From Gonatopus flavifemur (taxonomy: Eukaryota > Arthropoda > Insecta > Hymenoptera > Dryinidae), in NCBI GenBank assembly GCA_018340375.1, contig JAFFJZ010000004.1:23844001-23908000 (forward strand): a stretch of DNA of 64,000 nucleotides, given 5' to 3'. This document shows, in pieces, positions 1 through 15,400 of this stretch. A model generated the notes under the pieces. That model was not told the origin of the DNA, searched no databases, and saw only the letters and a list, made by a program, of their open reading frames with translations. A program made the translations under genes and the position numbers. Every line of letters begins with the position of its first letter. Positions within the stretch are counted from its first letter, which is position 1.

Positions 1-58
1 ATGATTATTCACGTGAGAAACAATAATTTTTAACTCAAATTTGTTGTATATCAACTAG

Positions 59-458
59 GCTGAAGCATTAAAACAAATGCAAGAAGAGGAAGATGATGAA
101 GATGAAGACAAAGATGCGGAAAAATCTGAAAAAGAAAGTGATGAAGAATACAAAGTAGAGAAAGACATTGACTTTGATGAAGATGGGGAAGATCAACCAG
201 TTAGAAAAGTCACTGCCAGGAGATTGTTGGCTCGTAAGAAACATCGTAAGTTGAATAGTCTGGATATAAGCAGTGAAGATGATCCAGAAAGTGATGAGGA
301 CTTTAAAGGTAGTAGTTCAGAAGAGGAAGAAGATTTCGATGAACATATCACATCTTCTGACGATAGTAGTTACGATCACAGAAGGCGAGGCAGAAAAGAT
401 CCACGTCCAGTTAGAAGATCTACTAGACCTAGAATGACCCGTTATGACAGAGATTTCA
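59..458 (+). CDS. Rsf1: Rsf1-like exon (first in window)
   Basis: The acceptor is CTAG at 55-58 and the donor is GTAAGC after 458. It encodes about 133 residues of acidic/basic low-complexity sequence that end in RPRMTRYDRDF. It leaves one base for the next exon. The preceding intron continues off the left edge, so the gene starts outside the window. Confidence 0.7.
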
Positions 459-3400
459 GTAAGCATTTTGATTATTGTATTATCATCATTTATCCGTAGT
501 TTATTCAACTTGATTTATTTTTCTATCTAGTTAATGATGATAGTGATGAAAGTGATCGTCCGAAACGTAAAAAATCTAGATCTGCTTGGGGTGGAAATTC
601 AGATAGCGAGGACAGTGATAATTCTTGGAAGCAGAGAAAAAAGAGGTAAATTATCGTTATATTGTTATAATATCGAGGAGTTAAAGGGACACCAGCATAC
701 CAATTGAGTAAACATTTTCCCTGTCAAATTACTTTTGAAATTTTCAGAGCTGAATCTTTGGTACTGCATTTACGTTAAGGTATAAAAGATTCATCTTCGA
801 AAATTTCAGAACTTTTCATAAATTCAATTTGGAGTAATTTGTCAGGAAAATTTCTACTCGGTCGATATCCCTTTGAGAATTTTGGAGTGCTAACTTGTTC
901 AAGTCGAATCGAGTATGACATAATTTTACACAGAAGTTCTTCGCGAATACAAAAATATTCAAAAAATTTTTTATGAGGAAATAAATAAAAAGTACACAAA
1001 TTTTTGAAGAAAAATGCTTTCAATGATATTCAGAAAAATTCTAATATTGATCTCATAACAAAGAATGAGTTCTTCCGTTGGTAATTTTTTGGTGGATGAC
1101 TAACCAATTCAGTTTATGGTTGTATTTACATCACATTGAAAAGTATTCAGGTCCATTTATTTTCAAAACTCAATGATTAAGAAATTCTCACTGTATCACT
1201 CGAGAGAATACTGAACATGTGAGATGCCAGGCGAATCGTTCGTGTAGCATATTCTAAAACTACTCGAAGGTTCTCAATTTTATGCAAATCATTCGGCTAA
1301 CATCCCCGCGTTAGTGTTCCTTTGATTAAAACCATGCTTCATTCAAGTTTATTGTTTATTTTCAGAAGTAAAACCTTATCGATATCATCAAGGCATAAAA
1401 TTACACCAAAGGTTAAGGGTAAAAAGAAGAAAAAGAGAAAACGCATCATAGAAGAAGAAGATTCTGATAATCAGAGTGATAATGATGAAATAGACGAATC
1501 TGTAATTCGAAATCATGATGAATCTCAAGAACAAGATGTGAGCTTTCCTGAAAACCCACCATCTTTAGAAGAAAGTAAAAATCAAGAAACAGAAAGAACA
1601 AATGAAAACAACCCTGCAGAACCAATAGAACCTCAAAATCCAGTACCAGAGAGTGTAAATTCAGAAATTCCTCAAGTTCCTCAAGTTGAAGAAGAAGCTT
1701 TTCAGAAGAAGAGAAGAGTAAATAAACATTGATTATCTTTATGTGGATTGTGAAAAGTAATACCACTTGAGGGGATTTAAAGTCGAGACTTGAGGGAGTA
1801 TTTTAGGGAGACTTTAGTATTGACCAGTTTATTTCAAAATAACCAAATCAAATTGAATGAATTAAATAAACTGGCTAATACAACGAACATTTCTTTGAGT
1901 ATATGAGCCATGTGGCATTCAAATATTTTGGTGTACTTTCATTGATTTGAATTTTTAACGGAATTTGTCAATCATGTATTCATTTTTTGCAAATCAGACA
2001 GTAGAAGTAAATCTGGATATTTTAATTGCACTTTATTGTTATTGCAAAATCTCACGAAAAAAAAACTAAGCTCAAGTTATTTTGCTGATATAGTTTCATT
2101 TTGGAGTGATTTTATATTGTCCAGTTCACGTAAGAACGATCAGGTAAAATCAAATGAATCAAGTTTCAAAATATTCCTTGCGGTTCACGCAATATTGGGA
2201 AACCCAGTTCGCATCATCCTATCAGATCATTTTCAAATGAACCTTTTTATAACATCACTTCTTTTCTAAATATTCTGTGAAACATAAAGAATGTCTAGAC
2301 ACTTTGTTGAATAGTTGTCAAATGAGTTGGTCGATATGCCCTGGGTAGCGCGCGGGCGCTAGTATCCCTCATGAATAAAGAATCATATAATAATTTCAAT
2401 CATGTTTTCAGGATGTGGAAAAACCACCTAAACAAAAGAAAATTAGAAGAAAGGTAAACTCTTTTATATCCTCTATGAATTCAATTTGTAATTCTTGAGG
2501 TATTATCATTCACAAATTTTCAATTTTAGATCATTTATGGCGGTCTTCGAGACGAAAGTTTTACGCAGGAAGAGGAAACACCAGGAAGGCGTACGCGTGG
2601 TCGAAAAATCAATTATCAAGAAGTTATAGCATCAGATAGCGAGGAGGTATTATATTTGAGGGAATACAATTTTAATTGCAATTTTAGCATATTTTGATTT
2701 CAATTGATATTATTAGGAATTAAAAAAAGCTTTGAGGAAAACTGGAGAGAGTGAAGATGAATTCGTAGTAAATGACGCACAAGAACTGAACGCAGATGGG
2801 GAAAATTTTTCAGGTTCAGGTAAATAAATTGATTTTTTTTGTTCGAAACCACAAATTATAGCATAACTTTTATGAGTTATTTCATTACAGATGATGTTTA
2901 TATCCCCAAGAATATTGCTTTAAAAATGAAAAATAAGTCTCCAAAAAGTCGGAAGTTGAAAAAAAGTCGTAGTCCTGGTGCGAAGCGTGGTGCATTCACA
3001 GAAACTGGTGAACCGAAACAAAGAAAAAAGCCTGGTCCAAAACCCGGAAGTAAAAACAAACCACGACAATATAAATTGGGAATGATGGATCCCATGATCG
3101 GAACGCATGACCATGAAGGTGATTTAATACCTTTGACTATTGGTAATAATCTTGTTGGTGATAATCATCCTTTGGACGAAAGCAATCCAATGGATGAGTC
3201 AAGAATCGATGAAAGTCTATCCGAAAATGTAGGTTTATCTGGAACAGCAATGTCTGTGACGGATTCCTTTACAGGAGATGTTACAGAAGGTTCGTTGACG
3301 GGGCTTGGCTCGGGAGAGTTGGGAGAATTCGATGACGAACAATTGGAACAGATAATGATGGAAGACGAAGAATATGGTAGGCGACAATTAGAACTCGCTG

Positions 3401-6400
3401 CTATTGAAATTGCGAAAAAGAAGAAGAAAGAAGAAAGGGAAGCGAAAAAATTGGAGAAAGCACGATTGAAAGCTCTTGAAATATTAGCTGCGGAACAACG
3501 AAGGGATCTGAATGCTCCTGAAGGTACAGATGGAGAGATACCAAAAAAGAAAAAACGCGGTCGTCGTAGTAAAGCTGAGATATTAGCCGAACAGATGAGA
3601 AGGGATGGTGCGTCTGTTGGACTGTGTGCTACAGGAATACCTGGTATTCCCCCAGTAAATGCCATTGGTACTCCTGATGTTACAGTTAATAGTGCTATAG
3701 TGAGCCCTACTATGGCTGGTTCTATGGCTACATCTCCGATATTGAATCCTAACCTTCCTGAAATGGAGAGATTAGATGTTCCATTAGTGACGGGTCCAGA
3801 TGGACAACTCTTCAATCCAGATGGTTCACCGATGAAACCTAAAAGACGTGGGCGAGGTAAGAGAGGTATATTATCACCGACATTCACAAATTTCTAAATT
3901 TAAGTGCATTTTTCCATCACCATGAACATTTAAATTATTTGATAATTTAAATGTTGAAAGAAAGCCATTGACAAACATCTCGAATACTTTGACATATGAT
4001 TTATCTCGTTTTTGACATATTTTTTATCGCTTCACTACTTGATGTGACAAAATTTTTGAGTAAATGATTATCTCAATTGCTAACTACAAACATCGATTTC
4101 TTTTGCAGTAAAAAAATGTTAACAATATATCCACCATGAATAACTTTTCATTGAATTCGATATCCAAGTCGAAGAAAATCGACACACCTATAATCAGCCT
4201 TCAGTAATTCATCATCATTTGAAATGTTCGATCAGGGTTCTCAGCGAGCGAGAATTGTTTGAAAACCTGGGTTTGTTATCCTTCTGCCGGAGAAATTTTA
4301 TAAAGTTCATGATTGTCGAACAATTGCGTCCAAAATTGATTCTACTTCGAAACATGCAGTTTATTACAACAAATTTCACTTGATAAAAATTGAATGTTTT
4401 CTGTGCATACCTTGGTAAAAATATCTTCGTCATTTTTTTTCGTGTAGCCTGCTGTATCATCAGATATATTCTTTGCAACAATATTTGGTCAAACGAGGGA
4501 AAGGAATGATTATTCTTTGAAAATATGCGATTGTTTGATGTGTAGGGTGATGGATAGAAAAAATAGACTCAGGACAGAGGGGTTGATTCGTGGATTCAAA
4601 TCCCATATATCATCATACAGGGAGGATTCCTTTTGCTTTCCTTTGTCATTGTTAAATTCGTGTATGTGCATAAAGTTTATCAAGTTTTCCTAACTGAAGC
4701 TTACATTACCGATAATCGTCTAACGATAAGAAGTTCGATTATTTCCTGTTGGTTTGACAATTTTTGTTTCATCCTGTGCAGAATATAAATAATTCATAAT
4801 TGAAGTCGCATGTGACCAATAACCATTCGTACGCTTACCATTTGCACCCTCATTTGTATACCGCACTATTCCAGAATACTCAGTAAAATTATATTCCATA
4901 AAACACCGATACGATTTACGATTCATATGCCTTGATTGAACACTGAGTTGAATAATATTAGAATTTCATTTTTCGAATTGGATATTAATTGAATTATCTC
5001 CTTTTATCATTTCAGCCAAGTAAGGAATGGATTGTAAAAATTGATAGGATATCAATATTTCAAAATCTTTTCTTGACATTTCTAGAAAATCTAACAAATC
5101 TGAGGACAATATCTGTTGAAATCAGCATTTTCTATGCATTCAACTTCGTTTTCCAACTCCAATACTAAGAGCATCTTTTAAATGACGTCTCGACTTGATC
5201 TGTTGTATGATAGTATTTGATGACTCGTTCTTACATTGGAAACTGCTAATCACGTAGACCCATCTACTTGAAATAGATGTTCAGTACATATATGGGGGCG
5301 ATTTCCCTCGTATAAATCAGTTGATATTCTGAAGGATTTTATTTGTTTACATGCATTTCCAAGTGATACAATTTTATAAGTACGCGGTTTTGAAGGAGAT
5401 ATTTCAAAGTCAAACGCTGTTTGGAAAAAATGTATTTATCCATGTGGAAATGCATCTCGTATCGCTCACATTTCATTGTCATAGGCTCTATGCATAAAAG
5501 GTTAAATATAAGTTGCTTTTATAAGAAAAACTGGCAAAGATAATATTTTAAAAGTGAAAGAAACAAACATTTCGTTACTCAACGTTTTCTAAATTCATTC
5601 GAACATTGTATCGATTTCTAGATGATTTTCATTTGTAGAATGTACAGTATACATTCATTACAATATTACATGACATACCTTTTTTTTTCAACAGAAAAAT
5701 CCAAAATTATTTACGGAAATCTTCACGTTCAGTATTCTAGAGCAGTTACCTTGTTCTTGCATTGTCCCAGTTGTTGTTCATTACAGATTAATTGAGACAA
5801 AACAAAATGAACAAAAAGGAAAAAAACAAAGAAAATTTCAACAATCTTTCCTTTATACGAATATTGAAACTATAATAACTCATACGCATGTTTTTCTGAC
5901 GATCAAAATCAATGTGTTAGCGTGGTAGAGTTGACAAGTTATAAATCTCATCTTGTATCATTGAATTCGGACGTTTGTCCGACGCTTGTTCCCTAATTTT
6001 CAAATCAAATATTTTTGAAGTTTGGTCGAAGTATTGGTGCATATTTTTTCACGGGAGATTTGCGTGAATTTCCAAAAGATTACTCAAGAATCAGGAAACC
6101 GTCGATGAATTTTCTTTTCTACCTCGTTGCTGAGAACCTTGATCGCCAAATGATATTTTCATATGCTTTATTATCACAATAATCGAGTCTGTTTTAATCT
6201 ATCCTGAGTTTGAAATCAAAATACAGAATGACGTGTACGTATTGCAATCATTTATGAAGAGGATTTGTACGGAATCTACTCCGTTGATTCGATTGAGAGT
6301 GTCGTGTCCAATCAATCAGACATACAATTCACTTAAACGAAATGAAAAAAAGAGATATCGGAGCCAAAAACGAGAACTTTAAAATTACCTAAATTACCTT

Positions 6401-9400
6401 TTTAGGTAAAGGTAAAAAAACATTGGCAATGGAGGCGGCCAGAGCTGCGGCCGAAGCAGCAAAGGCCGCGGCTGAGGCTGGCCTCATGGTAATGGGAGGA
6501 GATTCTAATCCGGAGATGAAATCGACTGGCGATATACCTGGTGTACTTCCTACTCCAGGTAGCAGTACTTCGGGTTCTGCTCCATCGACTCCACCTGGCG
6601 TGGGTGTAAGCGCCGGTCAAGGACCACAAGGGACTCCATCTTCCAATCCCTATTCGAATCTATCTGGGGGACAGCAGTCTTCAGTGATAACAAGGATGCT
6701 TCAATCACAACCTGTGACTGGTGGACCTCAATCCTTCACCGCTGCTGCCACTGCCATGGGTCATAAATATTTCGGGAGTCCAACTGCAGGTGCTGGAGGG
6801 CAAATGATGGCTGGGCCACGAACGGGTTACGAAATGCAGCCGCGGGGGAGAATCCCTTCTCCTTATAGACAAGCAGGTCAAACGGGAGCTATGCCACCTC
6901 ATTTCGCAGCGGTTAGGTCGGGAACTCCTCCCATACGAATGAGAGTCGCAGGTCCACAAATGTATCATTCATCTCATCATCCCATGGATCCTTCTCCATC
7001 TGGTGGTGGACCAATCGCTATCAATAACAGGGACAGAAGCTCACCTCTCGGTCCTGGGCCAGCTATGATATCACCATCCGCGGGTAGTCCTCTTGCTAAA
7101 GGTGGACCTACGCCTCCACCTCCACCGTATGTGAGAAGTGGGCCACCACTCGGCAGGTTAGTGTCATTTGGATTCTCATTCGAGAATATTAACTATCAAT
7201 TATACAATAATACAAAAATACAATAGAGGTGGCTTAAAGCTTCTGGAATTAAGAATTCCGTCGACAGGTTCCTCGTTGAGATTCAAACGTATCAATTGGT
7301 TATTCAATACTTACTAATTATTAACGGAATTTTTTGACCCAATGAATCGATTTGTTGTCTTCGGGAATGAAGGACAATATCGAATACCAAATTTCAAATT
7401 ATTTCGATCATATTTCGATAAGTATTTGCAAAATACATCATGGAAGTGCCCCGACCTTTCCTTTCATCGATCGAATCGTATTCCGATACGCGTTCGAGCG
7501 TCGTATGTCCATTATTCCATTCGAACTGAATGACTCTGTGCTCGCGAGCGTGATTAAAATTAAACCAATTGAACCTTATATGTTTTTCGGCCGAAAATCG
7601 AAACCAAAATTGAAAAATTCCATCAGGTTCATTAACTTTCCCATACTGATGAGTTCACAACTTTCGGGTGGAATTCAGAAAAAATGAATAATATAATAAT
7701 AATTCTCAATATATTCAAAGAAAAATGTCCACATTAACAACTTATTCTGGAGGATTAAATTGGTTCACAGTGAGAATAGAACAATTCCTTTCACAAAAGA
7801 TTGAAACGAAACGAGACTTTTCCGAACTTCAGTCCATTTTCAATGACCCTCATTGTTTAAAATCAAGGTGATATAGATCTGGAGATGCAGATAGCACAAC
7901 AGTTCTAAAAGAGTTCATAATGAATACAATGTATTCATGAAGAATTCTTCCAGAACTCTTGTGCTATCAGAATTGCTTTCAAAATTCTTCCTGAATTTGA
8001 TGTAAGTTTCAAAAGAATGGAAACACTGTATCGATATTATTATTTCACAAACTTGTTTCTAATTATTCAAAGAATGTACCAGAGATTTTTGAACGTTTGA
8101 AAATTTCATCATGCCTACGAAGAATTTAGTAATTCCAAAGAAGTTTATTTAGTGAGAGACCCTGGTGGTTTGATTCAGCAGCGAAATTCAGGGTATCTGT
8201 GGAGGGTTGAGGGGATACCAGCATACCATCCAAGTAAAGATTTTGTCGGCAAAATTTCTCCGAACTGAATTTATGAAACTAACTGAAATTTTCAGGGAAT
8301 AATCTTTGATATTTTGTAAAGAACATATTTTCTCTCAGTTGGTTAAAAACATTTTTTTTCGAAATTTGCAATTTGAGCTCTGTACATCAGTTGACAAAGT
8401 ATCCAAGATTATTCCCTGAAAATTCCAGACAGTTTCATAAGTTCAGTTCGGAGGAATCTCTCTCTCTCTCTATTCATTCAAATGTGCAGGTTAGTGAAAG
8501 ACCGCACCAGAAGGGTTCGTTCCTAATTCAATCCTTCACTAATATGCACGTTTGAATGGACAGAAAGAGAGACAGAGAAGTTGATGAAGACAGCACTGCT
8601 CGAAAGTTCATCTAAGTCTGTACAGAGCAGTCATTTGAAATTGCGAAAAAAGTTTTTGAAAAAGATTCTTTCCTCTGAGAATTCATTTCTAAAAATTTCA
8701 GACTTTATGATAAGTTTAGTTCCAAGTGATTTTGGACGAAAGCGAATACGGTAGAACAAGAACTGTATTCTTTATTACTGTATTCCTAAAGAACTATATC
8801 CTTGAATATCTGTACACTGAGAAAAAAAGTCATTCAAACAAAGCAACCATTTTTCCAATAGTGACGAAGAAATATTATTTTGATTTGATGCACATTCTAT
8901 TGTTCCAATGACCATTGATTTAGGTCGATGAAATATAATTTGGAATAAAGAAAACATGCATTTGAATAAAATAAATATTTCTTTGTCAGGATGAATTTTC
9001 CCTCAGTATATTCTCAAAGAACTGTCTTCTTAACGAATTTTATAGATACCTGTATTCTGAAAAAACTGTATTTTTAAACATCTCCATCCTTGGATATCTG
9101 TATTCTCGAAGAACTATCTTTCTAAAGGACTGTATTGTTGGAGAATAGTATTCTCAAACATCTCCATTCTTGGATATCTGTATTTTCAGAGAACTGTCTT
9201 GTTAAGGGAACGTCCTTAACCCTTAAGGAGGTATGCAACCTTTGCATACAAAAAATTTATGTCTTCTTTCGGAATTTTTTTTAAAAAAGCATGTTTCTCA
9301 ATCGTTTTGAAATTTAACATCTTTATTATACACATTGTGAGGTATACAAAAAAATTTTTTTTAATGTTATTTGCACTGTTTTGTACGCACTATAGATGGC

Positions 9401-12400
9401 GCTCGCAGAGGTACGAAAAAGTGGCGTTGACAGGATATCTCCAGCTGGGAACGTCTGAAATTAAAATTTCAAAAAGATTATTAAAATATAGCTCATTGGC
9501 TATTACGGCATCGTACCGATTTTCTTTAAATTGCATATTTTTTTGTTAATTGACAATTTACTGAGCAATTTTCCCGAAAAAATCGTTTTTTTTTTTTCAA
9601 ACGGCCGCCATTTTTTTTCTAATCAAAATTTCAAAATTTCGTACGATGCCGTAATAGTCAATGAGCTATATTTTAATAATCTTTTTGAAATTTTGATTTC
9701 AGACGTTTCCAGCTGGAGATATCCTGTCAACGCCACTTTTTCGTACCTCTGCGAGCGCCATCTATAGTGCGTACAAAATAGTGCAAATAACAATAAAAAA
9801 AATTTTTTTGTATACCTCACAATGTTTATAATAAAGATGTTAAATTTCAAAACGGTTGAGAAACATGCTTTTTTACAAAAAATTCCGAAAGAAGACATCA
9901 ATTTTTTGTATGCAAAGGTTGCATACCCCCTTAAGCTGCCACGCTTCTGCCGAATAACATACCTGCCACACTGGGGTCCTTTCGTACCCCAGCGTTAAAA
10001 CAATAGATTGCGAAGCGTATATTGTTTTTTTTTCTTGAAAAGTTTTTCTGATATTCGTTGATACTTACTTTAAGATAGTTCTCCGGGAGAATTCAGGATC
10101 AAATTAGAAAAATTATTGTCAAGCAGCGCACCAAGGTCGAAGGAATTCGATAATCATATTCGTTAGGACTTATATTCTTATTCATGACAAAAAAAGAACC
10201 AACTCGAATTATAAATAAACAACCTTGTAACAACAACGCGAAATTTGATATGGTTTTTTTCTTAAAAAATTTTTATTTTTTATCCGTTTATGACTTAAAA
10301 CCTTTAACGTGGGGATTTTTTTATATGAGTCATCATGACACAGTCACACGCTTTTGTTTATTAATAGTAAAATACATCCCATAAACAAAAGCGTGTGACA
10401 GTGTCATGATGACTCATATAAAAAAATCCCCATGGTAAAGGTTTTTTAAATCTCACAAGAAACAAAATGAGCCCTCATAAACGGATCAAAAATAAAAATT
10501 TTTGAAGAAAAAAACCATGTCAAATTTCGCGTTGTTGTTACAAGGTTGTTTATTTATACTTTGAGTTGGTTCTTTTTTTGTTATAAATAAGAATATAAGT
10601 CCCAACGAATATGATTATCGAATTCCTTCGACCTTGGTGCTCTGCTTGACAATAATTTTTCTAATTTGATCCTGAATTCTCCCGGAGAACTACCTTAAAA
10701 TAGGGGATGGTTGTTTATATGAAAAAATAAATTTTAGTATTAAAAAAAAATTGTTATTCGATGAATAATTGTAGTTGCCAGAGCTACAGTAACGTGTTTT
10801 AATACTCGATTTAGGCTCGAGGGGTTTGGGGGCACTCTTACTTTAGAATATAGAATGAAAAAATGATTTTTAGTATTGAAAAAAAATTGTTATTCGATGA
10901 ATAATTGTAGCTGCCACACTGGGGTCTTTTACAGCACCACACACTTCCAACGACTGTCAAAATGATACTAGCGCGCATATCGTCGTGCTATGGGTTTTAG
11001 GGGGAAGAGGTAACCCTCAACTAATAACAAATGACGCCATAATTTAAATGTTTCGAAAGTTAGTAGTATGTTTTAATATAACTTAATTAGCGCTGGGGTA
11101 TCCAGCGGCACACAAGTGCAGCTAAGGGTTAAGAAATTGGCCTTACAAACCACTTCAACCATTTTTATCCGATTGACTTGAAATTTCAACAGCATCTGTC
11201 TGATAAAATTTTGCAAAGAAACACATACGGATTTTTAACAATATGAATTTTCCTAAAGATGGCGGGAATTTGAAGTCGAAGGTCGAAACTTGAATGAAAA
11301 TTCCGTACGTGTTTCTCTGCCGCATAGTATTAGAAAGATGCTGGTAAAATTTGAGGTCATTCGGACAAAAATTGTTGAAGCAATTTGTAAGGCCAATTTA
11401 AAAAGTGGTTTCGAGAAAGACGCGTTGAAAGTTTCACACATGATTTTTTGTTGTTGGAAAAAAAGGTTATATATAATACCTTTTATCAATAAATAATTTT
11501 TTTCATAAAAAAAATTATGAATATGCACCTCATTTTGAGCCTTATGTGCAGTGACTATACTGCTTAAAGAACTGTATTCTTAATACCCATATCCAGGCGG
11601 ATGAGTAGTGAGTTGTCAATTATTGCCATTGAACTATATAATTATTGTTGCAACAAGCGATTTTCACTATCGATTTTCATTTTATCATTCACATCTCAAT
11701 AGTCATTCGCCTGAATGTGGGTAATTAGAATACAGTTCTTTAGGAAAACAGTTTTTGTAGAATGCAGATATTTAAGAACACAGTTCTTTGCGAATACGGA
11801 TATTTGGGAATACACTTTTCTAAAAAGACAGTTCTTTGAAAATGGAGATATTCAAGGATACAGTTGTTTAGGAATACAGAGATAAAGAATACAGTTCCTG
11901 TTCTGTCGGATAATCCACTAGAACGCAAAGTTTTGCGTATGCGCTTGTATGGACTTGAAATAGTGCTGGCCGATGTTGTCCCTGAAAAACTGACAACAAC
12001 CAGTCACAATTGTTTCACATCAACAATATTTAATTAATTACATTACACTTTAGATTCAACAAAAAAAAAATCACAATTAAGTGTAAAATTGAGCCCACGG
12101 AGAGCGTAACCGACGATACGCTCGAATAAGTTTAATAATAAACAAATACTGTAGAGAACGCCCGCTTGGCAGTTGTTTCCACAAAAAAAAGTACCGAGGA
12201 AATTTTCGATTTGGAAAAACTCAAAGCGACAAAGTTGTTCGTCAATTTTCGAAAAAGTTTTCTTGAAATTTTCAAATCAATCGAGTGAAAAAAGTAGGAG
12301 ATATTGAATAACATTTACGATAACCTGACTCACTTATGAACCATCGAGGATATAGCGTTATGTGCCGTAGTTTAATAACTAGAGATAGTAACTTTAAGCT

Positions 12401-15400
12401 TGAAGCATAAAAGCATAAATTCAGATAATGCGATTTGAGTTCAATATTGCTATTATCCTGGACTACGCAATTGAATTGAGACCGAAATTCGCAAGCATAA
12501 CAAAGCATAATCTCCGATTATCCAGCATATATGCTGCATAATCATCTGAGAAGTGGCAGAATTTTGCAATTTTTAGTTAATCCTATAATTTGAAGAATTT
12601 TGTCATATTTTTCAGCGATTATGGATTGTTTATAGTGATTACTTCTTTCATATTTGCGTACTTTATTGCGATTCCGGAGAATTCAGAGACAGGTGTATTG
12701 GAGTAGATTGTGCGTTAAACTTTTTAGAGGGATTTAAAAACATTCAAGAAAACTCAAAGAGAAATTTCTGGGAACTGTTTGAAACTCAGTCCGACTGATT
12801 TGGAAAAAATCAAAGAAATTGAGACAAATTCAGAGAGCTTCGAAGTCCGAGTGAATTAAATTCTGAGGGAGCCAGGGAAATTTAGAGAAATTCAGAGGAA
12901 TGTGAAAAGATTCAGACAAATTCAGAGAGAACTGTGAAATTTGTATAAACAGAATTCTGAGCCATTCAGAAGAATTTACAGAAACTGAGACGAATCCAAA
13001 GAAAGCTTTGAATCCTACATACTTGAAATTCCGAGAGATTCAGAATAATTCACAAAGATTACGAGGAATCCCAAAACAAATCCTTAAATCTTATTGAGAA
13101 AAATTGCAAGGGATCGAAAAAAATTCAAAGAAAGTTTGAGGAATAGATTCAGAATTCATGACTATGTCACAAGTTTTTCACCTTCCTCTGACGCATTCTA
13201 AATCTCTTAAAACAATGTCCTAAAATATCGAGAAATTCAAAAAGATTCCTCCATCAGAAATGCCAAAGAGATTCGGGAAAATACGATTCAGAAAAACTTG
13301 AAGAAATCTTGAGGATTTAGATAAAATGGAATTTTGAAGGTTTTAGGCCGATTTAAAGAGATTTAGGAAAATTCACCAGGATTCGAAGAGTGCTTTAGAC
13401 TCAAAATAAATCAAATTCTGAGGGACTCAGTTGGATTCAAAGACATTCAGAAGGATTCAAACTCGGAGAAGTCTTTGAAATCGAAATAATTTAAATTCTG
13501 AGCAATTCAGAGAGGTTTAGAAAGATTTCGAAGAATTCCGAGAAATTTTTAGATCTCGCCATGAATTCAAAGAGAATAAGAATACCTGGCAAGACTCAAT
13601 TTTTCTGAATTACTTGAAATTGCTCTGAATCTCTCAAAAAAAATTCTCTTCGACATTAATATCAGCCTTTTGCCTGAAAAGCTCCAAACAAAGTAAAGTT
13701 GGGGGTGAATGAAATAGGTGATGATATGCCGTGACAATCAGTGTGAAAATGGAAATACCATTCTGATCGAAAATTACAGAGCAAGTATGAGCATAATTTT
13801 AGACAACCAAGAACATAATTGGAGCATAAAAGACTGTATTTTTGAAGCATAAATCACTCTTCAAAAAAGCATAAAGTTCCCATCTCTATCGGAAGCGAGA
13901 CAAGCCATTGTAAACAACGTTCAACATCTCCCACATTTTTCACTCGATTAATCTAAAAATTTCAGGAAAAATTCTTCGAACTTTGAAAAACAACTCTATC
14001 GCTTTGAGTTTTTCCAAATCGAAAATTCCCTCGATACTTCATCCCGTGGAAACTCCCAAGCACGTGTTCTCAACAGCACTGTATTTATATATTACATATT
14101 AAATATTAAATAAAAACGAAGTCTATGTGACGGGCAATGACTCGAAATGTATTTCAAATTACTGTGAGTTTCATGACACTTCATGATGTGAGTTCACTCA
14201 CAGTAATTTGAAATACGTTCCGACTCTTTGCTCGTCACATAGACTTTGTTTTTATTGAATTTTTCAACCTACAACGAGCACGAATCTCTAACTTAGATTA
14301 TTAAATATTCATTGAAAGATGAGATACAAATTCAACTCACTAGTTGTCTTGGGTGTGATTTGATGAAACTATCCCAAATTTCGAGTCATTCCAATGAATT
14401 CTCCCTGAGTAATCACACGATATAATTGGAATTGCATTGATTTTGAGGAAATTGAAATTTCCATCTTTTGATTTTTATTTCAAAAACTACTTCACTGATG
14501 GTAGAAAAAAATGTTTTCTGAGAAAAATGTGTGTTGTGATGAGTTCTATCATAGGGTATTTATTTGATTTTTCATTTTGACAATTTTTTTTTCTCTTTGT
14601 ACCGGTCGCTTGGATCAATTCTGAAACGTGTTCGAGTGCATCGTCGGTTACGCTTTCCATGAGCTCAATTTGTCCTTCATCGCTTTGTCATATGATAAAG
14701 TGCTTATTATCAACGAAGAGGATACAAGTGAATAGGCGGCTGCATCCGATGAAATCTTTTTCTGACCAAATTACTTGGGACTGAATTCATCAAAAGTTTT
14801 GAAATTTTCACGAATGATGCCTCGAAACTTTATCTACGTCTGTAAAAAATCCAAATTTTGAATAAAAAAAAATAAATAAACTGAAATTAGAAGAAGAAAG
14901 AACTATTAGATGAAGCCATCTATGCGCTCGTTTACTCTTACAATTAAATTTTGTTATAAGCCAGTGACAGTGGTTCGCTATTCAAATTTTTCGATATTAT
15001 TATGTTGAGCATAACCTATCTTCAAGCGGATACAAGCTTTTAAACTTTATGTATTGTTAACTTCAACAATAAAGTTAATTACCGCTACTACTACTAGATA
15101 TGAGCTTTTGAACAGAGAATCTGTTTGAAATCTGAATAACACTTGAACCCCCCCCGAATAATTCCAGTCCAGAGCCAGATTCTTTGATTAACTTCTAGTC
15201 TTTTGACCCGATGTTTGATGTAATTGATTCATTGCTACTGACTGAACACGGTTGGAACTAACAAAGTGAGTTAGATAGAAGAATGTGGTAAACGCTGTGA
15301 ATGACTATTTTGCAAAGGCTTTATTGCAATTTCTTTGGATTCCGGATATGGAAAAGATCTTAAACCAGAGATGCTGGGTTATTCAAAGCAATAGGTTGCT

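Larger units (their letters stand above)
9220..11128. mobile_element. TTAA-flanked element with CCCTTA-AGCTGC ends, carrying two nested TTAA MITEs
   Basis: TTAA at 9216-9219 and 11129-11132 flank ends that read CCCTTAAGCTGCCACG (after removing the nested MITE) and, inverted, CCCTTAGCTGCACTTG. TTAACCCT ends are typical of piggyBac-like elements. The residual body has two direct repeats of about 130-170 bp (TGTTATTCGATGAATAATTG near 10,750 and 10,885). No transposase remains. Confidence 0.6.
8749..11909. mobile_element. Large palindromic element built of GAACTGTATTC words
   Basis: The left end CGGTAGAACAAGAACTGTAT is answered by the inverse of CGACAGAACAGGAACTGTAT at the right end. The interior is dozens of variants of AAAGAACTGTATTC and GGATATCTGTATTC in both orientations (9,000-9,210 and 11,560-11,900). 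Between them lie the TTAA nest 9,220-11,128 and smaller palindromes. No coding capacity is visible. The class is unknown. Confidence 0.5.
12090..14690. mobile_element. Large foldback element, interrupted twice
   Basis: The left arm (12,090-12,340) contains GAGAGCGTAACCGACGATAC and TTTGGAAAAACTCAAAGCGA. The inverse of both is found at 14,640-14,680 and 14,000-14,025. The right arm is split by an insertion at about 14,110-14,620. The hAT-like 12,380-13,888 sits at its centre. No coding sequence is visible. Confidence 0.5.

Noticed and set aside
3165..3887. 240-codon open frame on the - strand
   Set aside because: Antisense of Rsf1-like exon 7. Ser/Pro/Phe-rich mirror of Lys/Glu/Gly codons, with no family resemblance.
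9259..9901. Near-identical open frames on both strands
   Set aside because: They are the two arms of one foldback MITE, so the same peptide is read from each arm. No coding signal.
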